DNA of 64,000 nt from an uncultured Bacteroides sp. (GCA_948847595.1 CAQOGY010000015.1:8397-72396), one strand, 5' to 3'; shown: positions 24,529 through 35,320, counted from the first letter of the stretch. Notes: a model not told the origin generated them from the sequence alone. Numbers and translations: made by a program.

Positions 24529-26001
24529 ATGAACCTGAAATTAATCTGCATAAGCATTGGAATCCTGTCAACGGAATTATCGTCTGCCCAAAATCAGACA
24601 ATGGAGCTGTCACTGGAGCAGACCGTAAGAATAGCGCGCTTGGAATCTCCCGACGCGCAAACGGCACGCCATAGTTTTCGTTCTGCTTATTGGAATTATA
24701 AATATTATCGTGCCAATTATTTACCGACTTTGAGTTTGACATCCGATCCTAATTTGAACCGTGCCATTAATAAGATAACAATGGGTGACGGTTCGGTTAA
24801 GTTTGTCGAGCAGAACTTATTGAATACTGACCTGACTTTGAATCTTTCACAAAACGTATCCTGGACAGGAGGTTCCTTGTTTCTCGAAACATCTGCCCAA
24901 CGTATGGACTTGTTCAGCGAGCATAAATATTCATGGCAGACTTCACCTGTTATGATAGGCTATCGGCAGTCACTTTTTGGCTATAATAGTCTGAAATGGG
25001 ATAAACGTATAGAACCCGTACGTTATCAGGAGGCTAAGAAAAGTTATGTGGAGACGTTGGAACTTGTTTCAGCCAGTGCGATTAATAAATTCTTTGCTTT
25101 AGCTACCGCCCAAAGCAATTACGACATAGCGTCGTTCAATTATGCGAATGCAGATACACTTTACCACTATGCCCAAGGGCGCTATAATATAGGTACGATA
25201 ACAGAAAATGAGATGCTGCAACTGGAACTTAATCGTCTGACAGAAGAAACGAACCGTATGAATGCCCGCATTGAAATGGATAACTGTATGCAGGAGCTTC
25301 GTTCATATCTGGGTATTCAGGAAGACAAGGAAATTCGTGTACGTGTCAGTTCCCGGGTGCCGGATTTCAGCATCAATCTGAATGAGGCGCTGGCACTGGC
25401 GTATGAAAATAGTCCTGACATACAGACGATGAAGCGACGAAAGCTGGAAAGTGAAAGCGCTGTTGCGAGAGCCCGTGCCAATGCCGGTTTGAAGGCGGAT
25501 ATTTATCTCCGTTTCGGACTGACACAGACGGCGGACAAATTACCGGAAGCCTATCGGAACCTTTTAGACCAGCAATATGTAAGTTTAAGTATCTCCCTGC
25601 CGATTTTAGACTGGGGACGGGGAAAAGGTCAGGTACGGGTAGCCCGTTCTAACCGTGATCTGGTTTATACGCAGGTGGAACAAAGCAGGACGGATTTTGA
25701 ACTGAATGTCCGCAAACTGGTGAAGCAGTTTAATCTGCAAACGCAACGTGTCCGTATCGCTGCCCGCACAGATGAAACTGCCCGACGGAGGAATGAAGTT
25801 GCCCGTAAACTTTATATATTGGGAAAATCGACCATTCTTGATTTGAACGCTTCTATTTCAGAAAAAGATAGCGCACGCCGTAATTACGTATCGGCTTTAT
25901 ATAACTATTGGAGTTTATATTATACACTTCGTAGTATGACGCTATATGATTTTGAGAGAAACAGGTTGCTGACGGAGGATTATAATCTTCTCGTCGAATA
26001 G
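24529..26001 (+). CDS. TolC-family outer-membrane efflux protein
   Basis: A 490-residue protein with a signal peptide (cleavage after LSSA). It has two related halves of long amphipathic helices typical of TolC: SLEQTVRIARLESPD at the start and LNEALALAYENSPDIQTMK in the second half. The late segment YILGKSTILDLNASISEKD is the usual OEP signature. It forms the outer-membrane channel for the membrane fusion protein and MacB-like permeases that follow, and is the first gene of the sigma-54-controlled operon. Confidence 0.93.
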   Translation: MNLKLICISIGILSTELSSAQNQTMELSLEQTVRIARLESPDAQTARHSFRSAYWNYKYYRANYLPTLSLTSDPNLNRAINKITMGDGSVKFVEQNLLNTDLTLNLSQNVSWTGGSLFLETSAQRMDLFSEHKYSWQTSPVMIGYRQSLFGYNSLKWDKRIEPVRYQEAKKSYVETLELVSASAINKFFALATAQSNYDIASFNYANADTLYHYAQGRYNIGTITENEMLQLELNRLTEETNRMNARIEMDNCMQELRSYLGIQEDKEIRVRVSSRVPDFSINLNEALALAYENSPDIQTMKRRKLESESAVARARANAGLKADIYLRFGLTQTADKLPEAYRNLLDQQYVSLSISLPILDWGRGKGQVRVARSNRDLVYTQVEQSRTDFELNVRKLVKQFNLQTQRVRIAARTDETARRRNEVARKLYILGKSTILDLNASISEKDSARRNYVSALYNYWSLYYTLRSMTLYDFERNRLLTEDYNLLVE

Positions 26002-26053
26002 GGTTGAATGATTTTCTTGTAATTGATATGAATATAAAAAACTATATGACCTC

Positions 26054-27304
26054 ATGGATATAAAATTAGAAAAGAAGCCGTGGTACATTCGTTATAGATA
26101 TTATCTGATAGGGGGACTTTTGTTTCTCTCCTTTCTGATTTATGTAATCATCCTTTCATCAGGTCCCAGAAAACTACGTGTTGATGTCGGGAATATCCAG
26201 ATAGCGGAAGTGGTAGATGCTGACTTCATGGAATATGTAGATGTGGAAGGATTGGTTCAACCCATATTGACTATCAAGGTCAATACCCGCGAAGCGGGAA
26301 GTGTAGAAAAGATAGTGGGGGAAGAAGGCAGTTTGCTTCAGCAAGGTGATACGATTCTTGTTCTTTCCAATCCGGACTTGCTTCGTAACATCGAAGACCA
26401 GCGTGACGAATGGGAAAAGCAAATGATTACCTATCAGGAGCAGGAGATTGAAATGGAGCAAAAGAGTCTGAATCTGAAACAGCAGGCTCTGACAAATAAT
26501 TATGAGCTTGAACGTCTGAAAAAAAGCATTGCCCTTGACCGTGAAGAGTATCAGATGGGGGTAAAGAGCAAGGCTCAACTGCAAGTGGCTGAAGATGAGT
26601 ATAATTACAAACAGAAAAATGCTGCTTTGCAACAAGAGAGCCTGCGGCATGATTCTGCTGTAACAATGATTCGTAAAGAGTTGATTCGTAACGACCGGGA
26701 AAGGGAACGGAAGAAATATGAACGCGCTCATGAACGCTTGAATAATTTGGTGGTAACAGCTCCGATAAAAGGACAGCTTAGCTTTGTAAAGGTTACTCCC
26801 GGGCAACAAGTCTCTTCCGGTGAAAGCATAGCTGAAATAAAGGTGCTTGACCAATATAAGATCCATACTTCGCTCAGTGAATATTATATTGACCGGATTA
26901 CCACCGGATTGCCTGCCACTATCAATTATCAGGGAAAGAAATACCCGTTGAAAATAACGAAAGTAGTCCCCGAAGTGAAAGACCGTATGTTTGATGTCGA
27001 TCTTGTTTTTACAGGTGATATGCCTGATAACGTAAGAGTGGGCAAGAGTTTTCGTGTGCAGATAGAATTGGGGCAACCGGAACAGGCGCTTGTTATCCCA
27101 CGCGGTAATTTCTATCAGGCTACGGGAGGACAATGGATTTATAAGGTGAATGCTTCAAAAACAAAAGCTGTCCGCATTCCTTTATCTATCGGCCGCCAAA
27201 ATCCGCAGCAGTATGAAATTACAGAAGGTTTGCAGCCCGGAGATTGGGTAATTACGACGGGATATGATACCTTTGGCGATGCGGAAGAATTGATATTGGA
27301 TTAA
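26054..27304 (+). CDS. Periplasmic membrane fusion protein (HlyD/MacA-like)
   Basis: A 416-residue adaptor with one N-terminal membrane helix (about 13-31, YYLIGGLLFLSFLIYVIIL). A lipoyl-like half-motif (TREAGSVEKIVGEEGSLLQQ) is followed by a long coiled-coil hairpin (about 115-225), the second lipoyl half (TAPIKGQLSFVKVTPGQQV), and beta-barrel and membrane-proximal domains ending GLQPGDWVITTG. It bridges the permeases and the TolC-like channel. It lies 52 nt after the channel gene. Confidence 0.93.
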   Translation: MDIKLEKKPWYIRYRYYLIGGLLFLSFLIYVIILSSGPRKLRVDVGNIQIAEVVDADFMEYVDVEGLVQPILTIKVNTREAGSVEKIVGEEGSLLQQGDTILVLSNPDLLRNIEDQRDEWEKQMITYQEQEIEMEQKSLNLKQQALTNNYELERLKKSIALDREEYQMGVKSKAQLQVAEDEYNYKQKNAALQQESLRHDSAVTMIRKELIRNDRERERKKYERAHERLNNLVVTAPIKGQLSFVKVTPGQQVSSGESIAEIKVLDQYKIHTSLSEYYIDRITTGLPATINYQGKKYPLKITKVVPEVKDRMFDVDLVFTGDMPDNVRVGKSFRVQIELGQPEQALVIPRGNFYQATGGQWIYKVNASKTKAVRIPLSIGRQNPQQYEITEGLQPGDWVITTGYDTFGDAEELILD

Positions 27305-27325
27305 AGAGTTAACAGTAAAAACATT

Positions 27326-29722
27326 ATGATAAAACATTATTTGAAAGTTGCATTCAGAAACCTGTTGAAATACAAGACACAAAATATAATCTCTATCATC
27401 GGTCTTGCGGTAGGATTGCTATGTTTCTGCATATGTATGTATTGCAGCCGTTTTGTTGAAACGACCAACCATTGTTTCAGTAATTACACCCGCATTGCGG
27501 AACTGAGTCTTTATGATTACCAGACCGATACTTATTTTTCCGGTACACAGGTAGCCTTGTCCGAAGAACTCCGTACATGGGGAATGGGAGAGGTAGAAGC
27601 AATCTCCTGTATGGCATATTCCCGTGAACGTTCTTTTCTTGCCGGGATTTCAGAAGAGAAATCACTGCCTTATGAACTTGAGACGATAGAGATAGATACG
27701 TTATATAATAAGGTATTCACTCCCCGGATACTGGCGGGAAATTGGGAGACGGCCAGCCGGACGCCTAATGCTGTTATTTTGAGTGAGTCTACCGCCATAA
27801 AGATATTCGGTAAGATTGAAACTGCTATCGGCAAACATCTGACGTTGATGAGACGGCTCCACACTTCGCCTGAAAGTACTCCGAAAACAGGAGGTATTGT
27901 GTACACTGTCCAGGCAGTAATGGAGGATATTCCGTTGAACAATGGTTTCAGCTTTATGACACATACTGATGCTATGGTGTTAAATGATAGCGAAGGACTT
28001 TTTCAAAGCCCGAAGCGTCATGACATGACAGGAGCCTTAACGTATGTCCTGCTTTCTCCTCATGCGGATATAGCCGCACTGGAACAACAATTTTCGAAGC
28101 GCAATTATAGTTATACCATGTATAATCAGGCATATTCGGTTGTAGCGAATTACATTGGCGACCGGAGTCAAAAAAAAGGCGCTTTTGTCCTGGGGTGGGC
28201 GACCGGAATAGTCGGTACATTAATACTGCTGGTCGGACTTGTCAATTTCTTCCATTTTCTTATCGGTTCTTTTCTCAATCGCACTAAGGAATACAGTATT
28301 ATGAAAATGGCCGGATGTAATTGGAGTCAACAATTCTGTCTGCTGTTTGTACAGTCACTGATTGTCATAGTTGCTTCTTCCTTTCTGGTTGTATGGGGAA
28401 TAGAGTTGATTGGCGACAGGATGGATTTTTCCCTGTCGGGTATTACGATGACTTTTCCTCCTGCTGTCCTTTTGAAACACGCTTTGCAATATATCATTTT
28501 TCTCATTCTGCTTTGTGCTGTCATCTGTATGTTTGTATCTGTCCGTATCCGCAGGATTTCAATACAGGACGGAATGCATGGGGGCAACAAGCGTTGCGGA
28601 AAACAATGGGGACGTAACTTTATGTTAGGTATTCAGTTCTTTATCTGCTGGATATTTGTATCATTCACCGTTGCGTTATTCTTGCAATCGGAAACAACAA
28701 CCAAAACACTGTTCCATACATTAAGCCAGAAAGAGAAAGAGGCAATTCTGAGTATCCCGCTAGATTATCCGTTCATGAAAAACGAAGAAAAGCTGGACAT
28801 GGTAGAACGTTTCAAACAACATGCAGGGGTGAAGGATATTCTGTTGTCAGATATTGCTTATACGCAGGGAGTGTCCGGCAATCTGCTGATGACCGAAAAA
28901 GGGAATGATAACTCCTGGACTGATATTGATATTATGTGTGTGCCGCTGAACTTCTTTACTTTTATGAATATTCCGGTAAAGGAAGGTAGGACTATCCTGA
29001 CAAAACAGGATCTTGTCATGGATGAGGTATGGCAGAACAAGCAAAAGAAGAATGTGATCGGGATGAATTTCTATGACCAGAACAATGATTATACTGTATG
29101 CGGAGTTTGTGCCCCTTTTCAGACCGATATTCATAATCATAGCGGCGGTTACGCTTTTATACTCTATGATCCATCCGTATATGTAGGACATTGTTATGTG
29201 AAATGCTATCCTCAGCAACAAAAGGAAGTAGTGAAGTGGATTGAAAGGATCCGTCAGGAGATGTTGCCGGAAAATATTCCTTGTCAGGTACGCACATTTC
29301 AGGATGACCTTTATGAGATGCAGGCTATGGAATATATCCTGAAAGATATTATTTTGTTTTTCGCAATGGTCAGTATCATTATTACATTATTGGGCGTATA
29401 TTCCAGCGTTACTCTCGACACCGAACGCAGGCAGAAAGAAGTTGCTGTCCGTAAGGTAAATGGAGCCGGAATCAGGCATATAATCTGGTTATTTGCCCGT
29501 TTGTATATAGCTTTGTTGGTGGTTACTGCCATTATATCCTTTCCGTTGGTGTACATGGTGTTACAGTGGTGGAAACAAATATATACAGTATTCTTTAACT
29601 GCGGATGCTGGTTTTGGACAGGAATTTTTCTGTCTGTTGCCATGGTAACGGCATTGACTATCTGGTTTCGTATCATGAGGATTGCAAGAATCAATCCGGT
29701 GGAGTCTATCAAGAATGAATAA
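27326..29722 (+). CDS. MacB-like ABC transporter permease, first of three
   Basis: A 798-residue inner-membrane protein without an ATPase domain. It begins MIKHYLKVAFRNLLKYKTQN, identical in style to the third-last operon gene. An N-terminal helix (about 21-38) is followed by a MacB periplasmic core, a first FtsX block (about 285-420), a second helix and periplasmic domain, and a second FtsX block at the end that contains RRQKEVAVRKVNGA. The eight-helix, two-FtsX layout is typical of Bacteroidetes export permeases. It should work with the ATPase encoded next. Confidence 0.9.
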   Translation: MIKHYLKVAFRNLLKYKTQNIISIIGLAVGLLCFCICMYCSRFVETTNHCFSNYTRIAELSLYDYQTDTYFSGTQVALSEELRTWGMGEVEAISCMAYSRERSFLAGISEEKSLPYELETIEIDTLYNKVFTPRILAGNWETASRTPNAVILSESTAIKIFGKIETAIGKHLTLMRRLHTSPESTPKTGGIVYTVQAVMEDIPLNNGFSFMTHTDAMVLNDSEGLFQSPKRHDMTGALTYVLLSPHADIAALEQQFSKRNYSYTMYNQAYSVVANYIGDRSQKKGAFVLGWATGIVGTLILLVGLVNFFHFLIGSFLNRTKEYSIMKMAGCNWSQQFCLLFVQSLIVIVASSFLVVWGIELIGDRMDFSLSGITMTFPPAVLLKHALQYIIFLILLCAVICMFVSVRIRRISIQDGMHGGNKRCGKQWGRNFMLGIQFFICWIFVSFTVALFLQSETTTKTLFHTLSQKEKEAILSIPLDYPFMKNEEKLDMVERFKQHAGVKDILLSDIAYTQGVSGNLLMTEKGNDNSWTDIDIMCVPLNFFTFMNIPVKEGRTILTKQDLVMDEVWQNKQKKNVIGMNFYDQNNDYTVCGVCAPFQTDIHNHSGGYAFILYDPSVYVGHCYVKCYPQQQKEVVKWIERIRQEMLPENIPCQVRTFQDDLYEMQAMEYILKDIILFFAMVSIIITLLGVYSSVTLDTERRQKEVAVRKVNGAGIRHIIWLFARLYIALLVVTAIISFPLVYMVLQWWKQIYTVFFNCGCWFWTGIFLSVAMVTALTIWFRIMRIARINPVESIKNE

Positions 29723-29761
29723 AAGAATGATATAATTTACGAACAATATAAATTTACGATC

Positions 29762-30436
29762 ATGATTAAGACAGTAAACTTACAGAAGATTTTCAAGACA
29801 GAAGAAGTGGAAACTTGGGCGCTGAATAATGTCAGCATCGAGGTGAAGCAAGGTGAGTTTGTAGCCATTATGGGGCCTTCCGGTTGTGGAAAATCCACAT
29901 TGCTTAATATTTTAGGGCTTTTGGATAACCCGACGGGAGGGGAGTATTATCTGAATGGTACGGAAGTTTCGAAATATACGGAATCGCAGCGTACAAATCT
30001 CCGTAAAGGAGTCATTGGTTTTGTATTTCAGAGTTTCAATCTGATAGATGAACTGAACGTGTATGAAAACATTGAACTGCCTTTACTTTATATGGGAATC
30101 TCGGCATCCGAACGGAAAAAAAGGGTTGAGACAGCTATGGAGAGAATGGCTATTACTCATCGTAGTAAGCATTTTCCTCAACAACTTTCCGGAGGTCAGC
30201 AACAACGTGTTGCTATTGCCCGTGCAGTAGTCGCCAATCCTAAACTGATTCTTGCCGATGAACCGACTGGTAATTTGGACTCCAAAAATGGTAAGGAAGT
30301 CATGGGGTTGTTGAGTGAACTGAATAGAGAGGGGACAACAATTGTCATGGTAACCCATTCGCAACATGACGCCGGCTATGCCAATCGCATCATCAACTTG
30401 TTTGACGGTCAGGTGGTAACGGAAGTAAGCATGTAA
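29762..30436 (+). CDS. ABC transporter ATP-binding protein (MacB/LolD type)
   Basis: A 224-residue ATPase with Walker A MGPSGCGKSTLLN, Q loop FVFQSFNLIDEL, signature LSGGQQQRVAIARA, Walker B LILADEPTGNLD and switch His in VMVTHSQHD. It is of the LolD/MacB subclass that drives mechanotransmission permeases rather than transport through its own channel. It lies between the first and second permease genes and presumably serves all three. Confidence 0.95.
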   Translation: MIKTVNLQKIFKTEEVETWALNNVSIEVKQGEFVAIMGPSGCGKSTLLNILGLLDNPTGGEYYLNGTEVSKYTESQRTNLRKGVIGFVFQSFNLIDELNVYENIELPLLYMGISASERKKRVETAMERMAITHRSKHFPQQLSGGQQQRVAIARAVVANPKLILADEPTGNLDSKNGKEVMGLLSELNREGTTIVMVTHSQHDAGYANRIINLFDGQVVTEVSM

Positions 30437-30470
30437 GTACGTTGCATCAAGCAACTATAAATGAGGTATC

Positions 30471-32792
30471 ATGATAAAACACTATCTTAAAGTAGCCTTT
30501 CGCAATCTGATGAAGTATAAGACACAAAGCCTTGTCAGTATCATCGGATTGGCAGTCGGATTTACTTGTTTTGCGCTGTCTGCTTTGTGGATTCGTTATG
30601 AAATGACTTATGACGATTTTCATGAGGGGGCCGATCGTATTTATTTGGCAGGCAGTAGCTTTCGTCTTTATGGAGACGGATTTAACTATAATTCATCTAG
30701 CTTTTTAGCTGATTATTTGGCAAAGAACTGTCCTGAGGTGGAGAAAGTATGTTGTATCTATTACGATTGGGATGAAAAAAAGATTAAGAATGAGGATACC
30801 GAGTTTTCGGTACGGCGGATAGAAGTAGATTCAAGTTTCATTTCAATGTTCAATATTAAGGTATTGGACGGAGATAATCATTTACAGCTAAAAAAGGATG
30901 AAATTGCTATAACTGAAAATGCGGCAGAACGAATATTTGGAAAAGAATCTCCGATAGGTAAACACTTGATTTTCGAAGAAAATAATGAAGAAAAAACAAT
31001 TGTCGCAATTGTAAAGTCATGGGAAGGGCATTCTTTGTTTTCTTTTGATATATTGTTACCATTTTATGATGCAAGCCCTAATTGGGGACGCCAACGATGT
31101 CAAACGCTTTTTCGCACTTATCCCAACTGTGATATGAAAGCATTACAACAAAGATTATCAGAACATGAAGTGCAACAAGAAGGCCATAAATATCCAATCT
31201 CTACGCCTATTGCCCTATTATCGACACTGCGGAGTACTCATCCAAGAGAAGATGTAAATGTGAAGTTGGATCATATTCGTCTTTTTGCTTGTATTAGTGG
31301 TTTGGTCATCATTTGTGGAATATGCAATTATTTAACAATGCTGGTGACTCGTATCCGGATGCGTAGACGTGAGTTGGCGTTGAGAAAGGTTAATGGTTCA
31401 TCAAATAGAGGTTTACTTACCCTACTTCTCATAGAACTAGTCTTATTACTGCTTCTATCTTCAGGAGTAGGTTTGGTGTTGATAGAGTTAATTTTGCCCA
31501 CTTTCAAACGTTTGTCACAAATTGATGAAAGCACTTCATTCTTTTATATTGAAGTATTTGTTTATATCTTATCATTGGTTGCCGTGACAGTTGGTTTTGC
31601 ATCTCTGCTTATACAATATATCAGTAGACGAACTCTACTTAATAATATAAGCAAGAAGTCAAATACACATCTCTCAGGATGGTTTTATAAAATCAGTATT
31701 TTTTTTCAGCTATTTATCAGCTTGGGCTTTGTGTTTTGTACTTTGGTAATGATGATGCAACTTCATTTTCTATTGAATACTAGGGAGCTTGGAATAGAGC
31801 GGCATAATGTGGGGGCAGTAGTTTATTGCTCTGAAAATATCCCTTTCAAAGAAGTAGTGAATCAGATACCTGAAATAGCAGAATGTTTGAATGGTTTTCA
31901 TACACCTATTCCCAAGATGTACTATTCAACATATAGATTAAAAGAATGGGACGGAAAAAATACTGATAGTGAACAATATATTGAACTGGAAGATGAAACG
32001 ATTAATCAGGAGTATGCCGATTTCTTTGGAGTTGAGGTATTGGACGGAAATATGTTGGATGAAAAGGATGGAAAAGATATGGTTGTTATAAATGAGGCTG
32101 CTGTGAAAGCTTTAGGATGGACACAACCGATAGGAAAGAAAATAGGTAAATTAGGAAAGCAATATATAGTGAAAGGTGTCATTAAAAATATTTCATATAA
32201 CGCTCCAATACATCCGGTAGCTCCTGCCATGTTTCATTTACCGGATAGTAGAGACAGAGGAGGTATTATTTTCAAAGTGAAGGAAGGAACTTGGGACATT
32301 GTTTCTGAAAAGATAAAAGCAGAAGTGAATAAAGTTAATCCGAATGCAGAATTGATGTTGTCTAATATGGAAGAAGTTTATGACGCTTATATGAAATCAG
32401 AGAGAACATTGTGTAAGCTGTTAAGTGTAGTTTCCGCTATTTGTATAATAATTGCAGTATTCGGTATATTTTCGTTAGTAACTTTATCCTGTCAGCAACG
32501 TCGTAAAGAAATAGCCATCCGTAAAGTAAATGGTGCCAGCGCAAGGCTGATTCTGAACTTATTCTTTAAAGAATACTTGCTATTACTTGTTATGGCATCA
32601 TGCATTGCTTTTCCATTAGGATATGTCATTATGAAACGTTGGCTTGAAAACTATGTAAAACAGACTCCGGTAAACTTGTGGATATATATAGGAATATTTG
32701 CAGGAATGCTTCTTGTTATTTTCTCAAGCATTGTATGGAGAGTATGGAAAGCTGCCATTCAAAATCCGGCAGAAGTGATTAAGAGTGAGTAA
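30471..32792 (+). CDS. MacB-like ABC transporter permease, second of three
   Basis: A 773-residue protein with the same layout as the first permease: MIKHYLKVAFRNLMKYKTQS start, helix at about 21-40, MacB core domain, FtsX block (about 275-400, with RRRELALRKVNGSS), a second periplasmic domain, and a final FtsX block with RRKEIAIRKVNGAS. The middle part of the gene is more AT-rich than its neighbours, which may reflect faster divergence of the periplasmic domains. Confidence 0.9.
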   Translation: MIKHYLKVAFRNLMKYKTQSLVSIIGLAVGFTCFALSALWIRYEMTYDDFHEGADRIYLAGSSFRLYGDGFNYNSSSFLADYLAKNCPEVEKVCCIYYDWDEKKIKNEDTEFSVRRIEVDSSFISMFNIKVLDGDNHLQLKKDEIAITENAAERIFGKESPIGKHLIFEENNEEKTIVAIVKSWEGHSLFSFDILLPFYDASPNWGRQRCQTLFRTYPNCDMKALQQRLSEHEVQQEGHKYPISTPIALLSTLRSTHPREDVNVKLDHIRLFACISGLVIICGICNYLTMLVTRIRMRRRELALRKVNGSSNRGLLTLLLIELVLLLLLSSGVGLVLIELILPTFKRLSQIDESTSFFYIEVFVYILSLVAVTVGFASLLIQYISRRTLLNNISKKSNTHLSGWFYKISIFFQLFISLGFVFCTLVMMMQLHFLLNTRELGIERHNVGAVVYCSENIPFKEVVNQIPEIAECLNGFHTPIPKMYYSTYRLKEWDGKNTDSEQYIELEDETINQEYADFFGVEVLDGNMLDEKDGKDMVVINEAAVKALGWTQPIGKKIGKLGKQYIVKGVIKNISYNAPIHPVAPAMFHLPDSRDRGGIIFKVKEGTWDIVSEKIKAEVNKVNPNAELMLSNMEEVYDAYMKSERTLCKLLSVVSAICIIIAVFGIFSLVTLSCQQRRKEIAIRKVNGASARLILNLFFKEYLLLLVMASCIAFPLGYVIMKRWLENYVKQTPVNLWIYIGIFAGMLLVIFSSIVWRVWKAAIQNPAEVIKSE

Positions 32793-32813
32793 TAGAATCG
32801 TATAACATATAAG

Positions 32814-35231
32814 ATGGATATGAAAAATCAACTATCATCAATAAAAGCATTATTTCGTTTCAGGATTTATACGATAATCAATATTATTGGATTGGCGGTG
32901 AGTGTAGCGGCAACGTTAATCATAGTGCGCTATATTCATCAGGAATTAACAGTTGACCATTTCTGTAAGAACTTGGATCAATTATATATATTGACGGCTC
33001 AAAGAAGTAATGGTAGCATTTCCATTATTGACAATACAGACAGGAATAATGATCCCAATTTTATTGATCCGATGAAGAATCCCGAAGTAGAGGGGTATTC
33101 GTATGGTATTTCTTATAAAGATGATTATATCATATACGACGAACATCGCTATCGAGTCAATGTCCTAGTGACAGACAGTTTGTTTCTGCAATTAATGGAC
33201 TATCCGGTCATATCGGGCATTAAGACTATTCAACGTCCGGATGATGCAATCATTACCCGACAGTATGCCAAACATCTTTGGGGAGATGAGGAGCCACTCG
33301 GAAGGCAGTTTGTCTCTTCGGCAGGTTATACGCTTACCATACGGGGAGTTGTAGATGAACCAGATACCAAGTCTTCATTGCAATTTGACTTGATAACTCC
33401 TGTGAATCAGGGAAAGTACATGGATTGGAGCCGGATGGGATTCTGTATAGCACGCTTGGCTAAAGGGACGGAACTAAAGAGTTTTAATGAGAAAATATCA
33501 AAACCGCAGTCATTGATTTGTTTTGGTCATTCACCTATACAATTCAGGCTCTTGCCTTTGAAAGAGTTATACTTTGATAAAGTGGTAAGTTCGGAATCCA
33601 GTTTTTTCTTGAGGGGAAATAAAGAGCATATCACAGTCTTATCTATCGTGGCATGTATGTTATTGTTGGTAGGAATCTTCAATTTTATCAATATCTATAC
33701 GGTTATTATCTTGAAACGGGCGCGTGAGTTTGGAGTTAAAAAAGTGTATGGTGCTAGTGGTATTCAGATATTCTCACAGATATACATGGAAAATGTGTGT
33801 ATGGTTGCTGTTTCGATGTTGCTTATTTGGACGCTAATTGAAGTTACGGCAGGCGTGTTTGCGTCTGTATATTCCATTCCAGTGAAACCGGATCTGAAAT
33901 TCGACATCTCATTATCTTTCATTCTATTGTTCGGATTGCCGTTTATTACTTCTGTATATCCTTTTTTGAGATATAACTATTCTTCTCCGATTACCTCTTT
34001 ACGCTCGGTTAGTGTCGGAGGATATTCGATTGTATCCCGTGCTGTTTTTCTATTTGTTCAATATATCATCACTTTCTGTTTGATAGTGGTTTCATTGTTT
34101 TTTGTACGTCAGTTATATACTATGCTTCATGCAGATCTTGGTTATCAGGTGAAGAATATTATATCCTGCCAGTTTTTATCGCATGATACACAAAATAGGA
34201 GGTACTTTAGCGATGAAGAGTGGCAGAAGGAATGTGATTCAAAACGTTATAAAGAACAAGTTATCAGACAGAAAATGGATGCCTGTCCTTTGTTCGTTTC
34301 ATGGAATTATGGTAAAATGCCGATTCATTTGGAACCCCAAGTAGATGTGGAAGCGGACAATGGAGAAAAGCATAAAATGGCTCTTATGTTTGCCGATAAG
34401 AAATACATGGATATGTTCGGGTTGAAGCTTAAGGAAGGAAGAGAGTGGAATGATAAGGATCAGTTTGCTCAGTATAAAATGATTATTAATGAAACTGCCA
34501 AAAAACTTTTCCGAATAAAAAATATAGATGAGGTTTTGTTACAAACGAACTCGCGTTTATGGTGGAGCATGGGAGTGGATGAGGGGAAGAACCCTCCCTT
34601 TCAGGTGGTAGGAGTGATAGAGGATTTTCGTACCGGACATTTGTCCAAGGGAGATGCACCGCTGGCAATTTTATATAATGAGAGTGATAATCCGACAGAC
34701 CCTCTGTTGGCAACGATTGCGGAGGGAAAGCGTAAAGAAGCTGTTGATTTCCTGAAAGATTTGCACGATGAAGTGTTGGGACAAGGAGAGTTTGATTACC
34801 AGTTTGTAGAAGATGAGGTTAAAGAGTTATATAATGATGATAAGAGGACGACTCGCATTTATGTCACTTTTGCCGGATTGGCTATTTGTGTATCTTGTCT
34901 TGGCTTGTTGGGGCTGTCCCTGTATGACATTCGTCAGCGATACCGGGAGATCGCATTACGTAAGGTAAACGGCGCTACTGGCAAACAGATAGCTTTATTG
35001 TTAGTACGCAAGTATCTTTATATTTTAGGAGCGGCATTTGCGGTTGCTATTCCTTTAGCCTACTATATCATTCAGGATTATACGAAGGATTTTGCAGTGA
35101 AAGCTCCGATAGGAATAGAGCTTTTTATAGCAGGCTTTATTCTTACCTTAGTAATTTCTTTAGGGACATTGTTATGGCAGGTTTGTAAGGCTGTCCGAAT
35201 TAACCCTGCACTGATAATGAAGAATGAATGA
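32814..35231 (+). CDS. MacB-like ABC transporter permease, third of three
   Basis: An 805-residue protein with two FtsX blocks (about 280-410 and 690-800), each followed or preceded by a periplasmic MacB-type domain. The conserved cytoplasmic motif occurs as RAREFGVKKVYGAS in the first block and RYREIALRKVNGAT in the second. The N-terminus (MDMKNQLSSIKALFRFRIY) is more divergent than in the other two permeases. It ends the sigma-54 operon. Confidence 0.9.
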   Translation: MDMKNQLSSIKALFRFRIYTIINIIGLAVSVAATLIIVRYIHQELTVDHFCKNLDQLYILTAQRSNGSISIIDNTDRNNDPNFIDPMKNPEVEGYSYGISYKDDYIIYDEHRYRVNVLVTDSLFLQLMDYPVISGIKTIQRPDDAIITRQYAKHLWGDEEPLGRQFVSSAGYTLTIRGVVDEPDTKSSLQFDLITPVNQGKYMDWSRMGFCIARLAKGTELKSFNEKISKPQSLICFGHSPIQFRLLPLKELYFDKVVSSESSFFLRGNKEHITVLSIVACMLLLVGIFNFINIYTVIILKRAREFGVKKVYGASGIQIFSQIYMENVCMVAVSMLLIWTLIEVTAGVFASVYSIPVKPDLKFDISLSFILLFGLPFITSVYPFLRYNYSSPITSLRSVSVGGYSIVSRAVFLFVQYIITFCLIVVSLFFVRQLYTMLHADLGYQVKNIISCQFLSHDTQNRRYFSDEEWQKECDSKRYKEQVIRQKMDACPLFVSWNYGKMPIHLEPQVDVEADNGEKHKMALMFADKKYMDMFGLKLKEGREWNDKDQFAQYKMIINETAKKLFRIKNIDEVLLQTNSRLWWSMGVDEGKNPPFQVVGVIEDFRTGHLSKGDAPLAILYNESDNPTDPLLATIAEGKRKEAVDFLKDLHDEVLGQGEFDYQFVEDEVKELYNDDKRTTRIYVTFAGLAICVSCLGLLGLSLYDIRQRYREIALRKVNGATGKQIALLLVRKYLYILGAAFAVAIPLAYYIIQDYTKDFAVKAPIGIELFIAGFILTLVISLGTLLWQVCKAVRINPALIMKNE

Positions 35232-35312
35232 GCCTTGCATAAGGTGGAGTGGCTATTGGAATAAATGGAATGATTTCACAGATTTTACATCAAAAGACAT
35301 TTGAAAAAACAG

Positions 35313-35320
35313 TATCTTTG
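35313..35320 (+). promoter_or_regulatory. Promoter -7 element for the small lipoprotein
   Basis: TATCTTTG, 30 bp before the chosen start. It lies inside the longer in-frame ORF, supporting the shorter start and a separate transcript. Confidence 0.65.

Noticed and set aside
26174..27133. 319-codon open frame antisense to the membrane fusion protein
   Set aside because: No recognisable domain, odd composition and full overlap with a clear HlyD-type gene.
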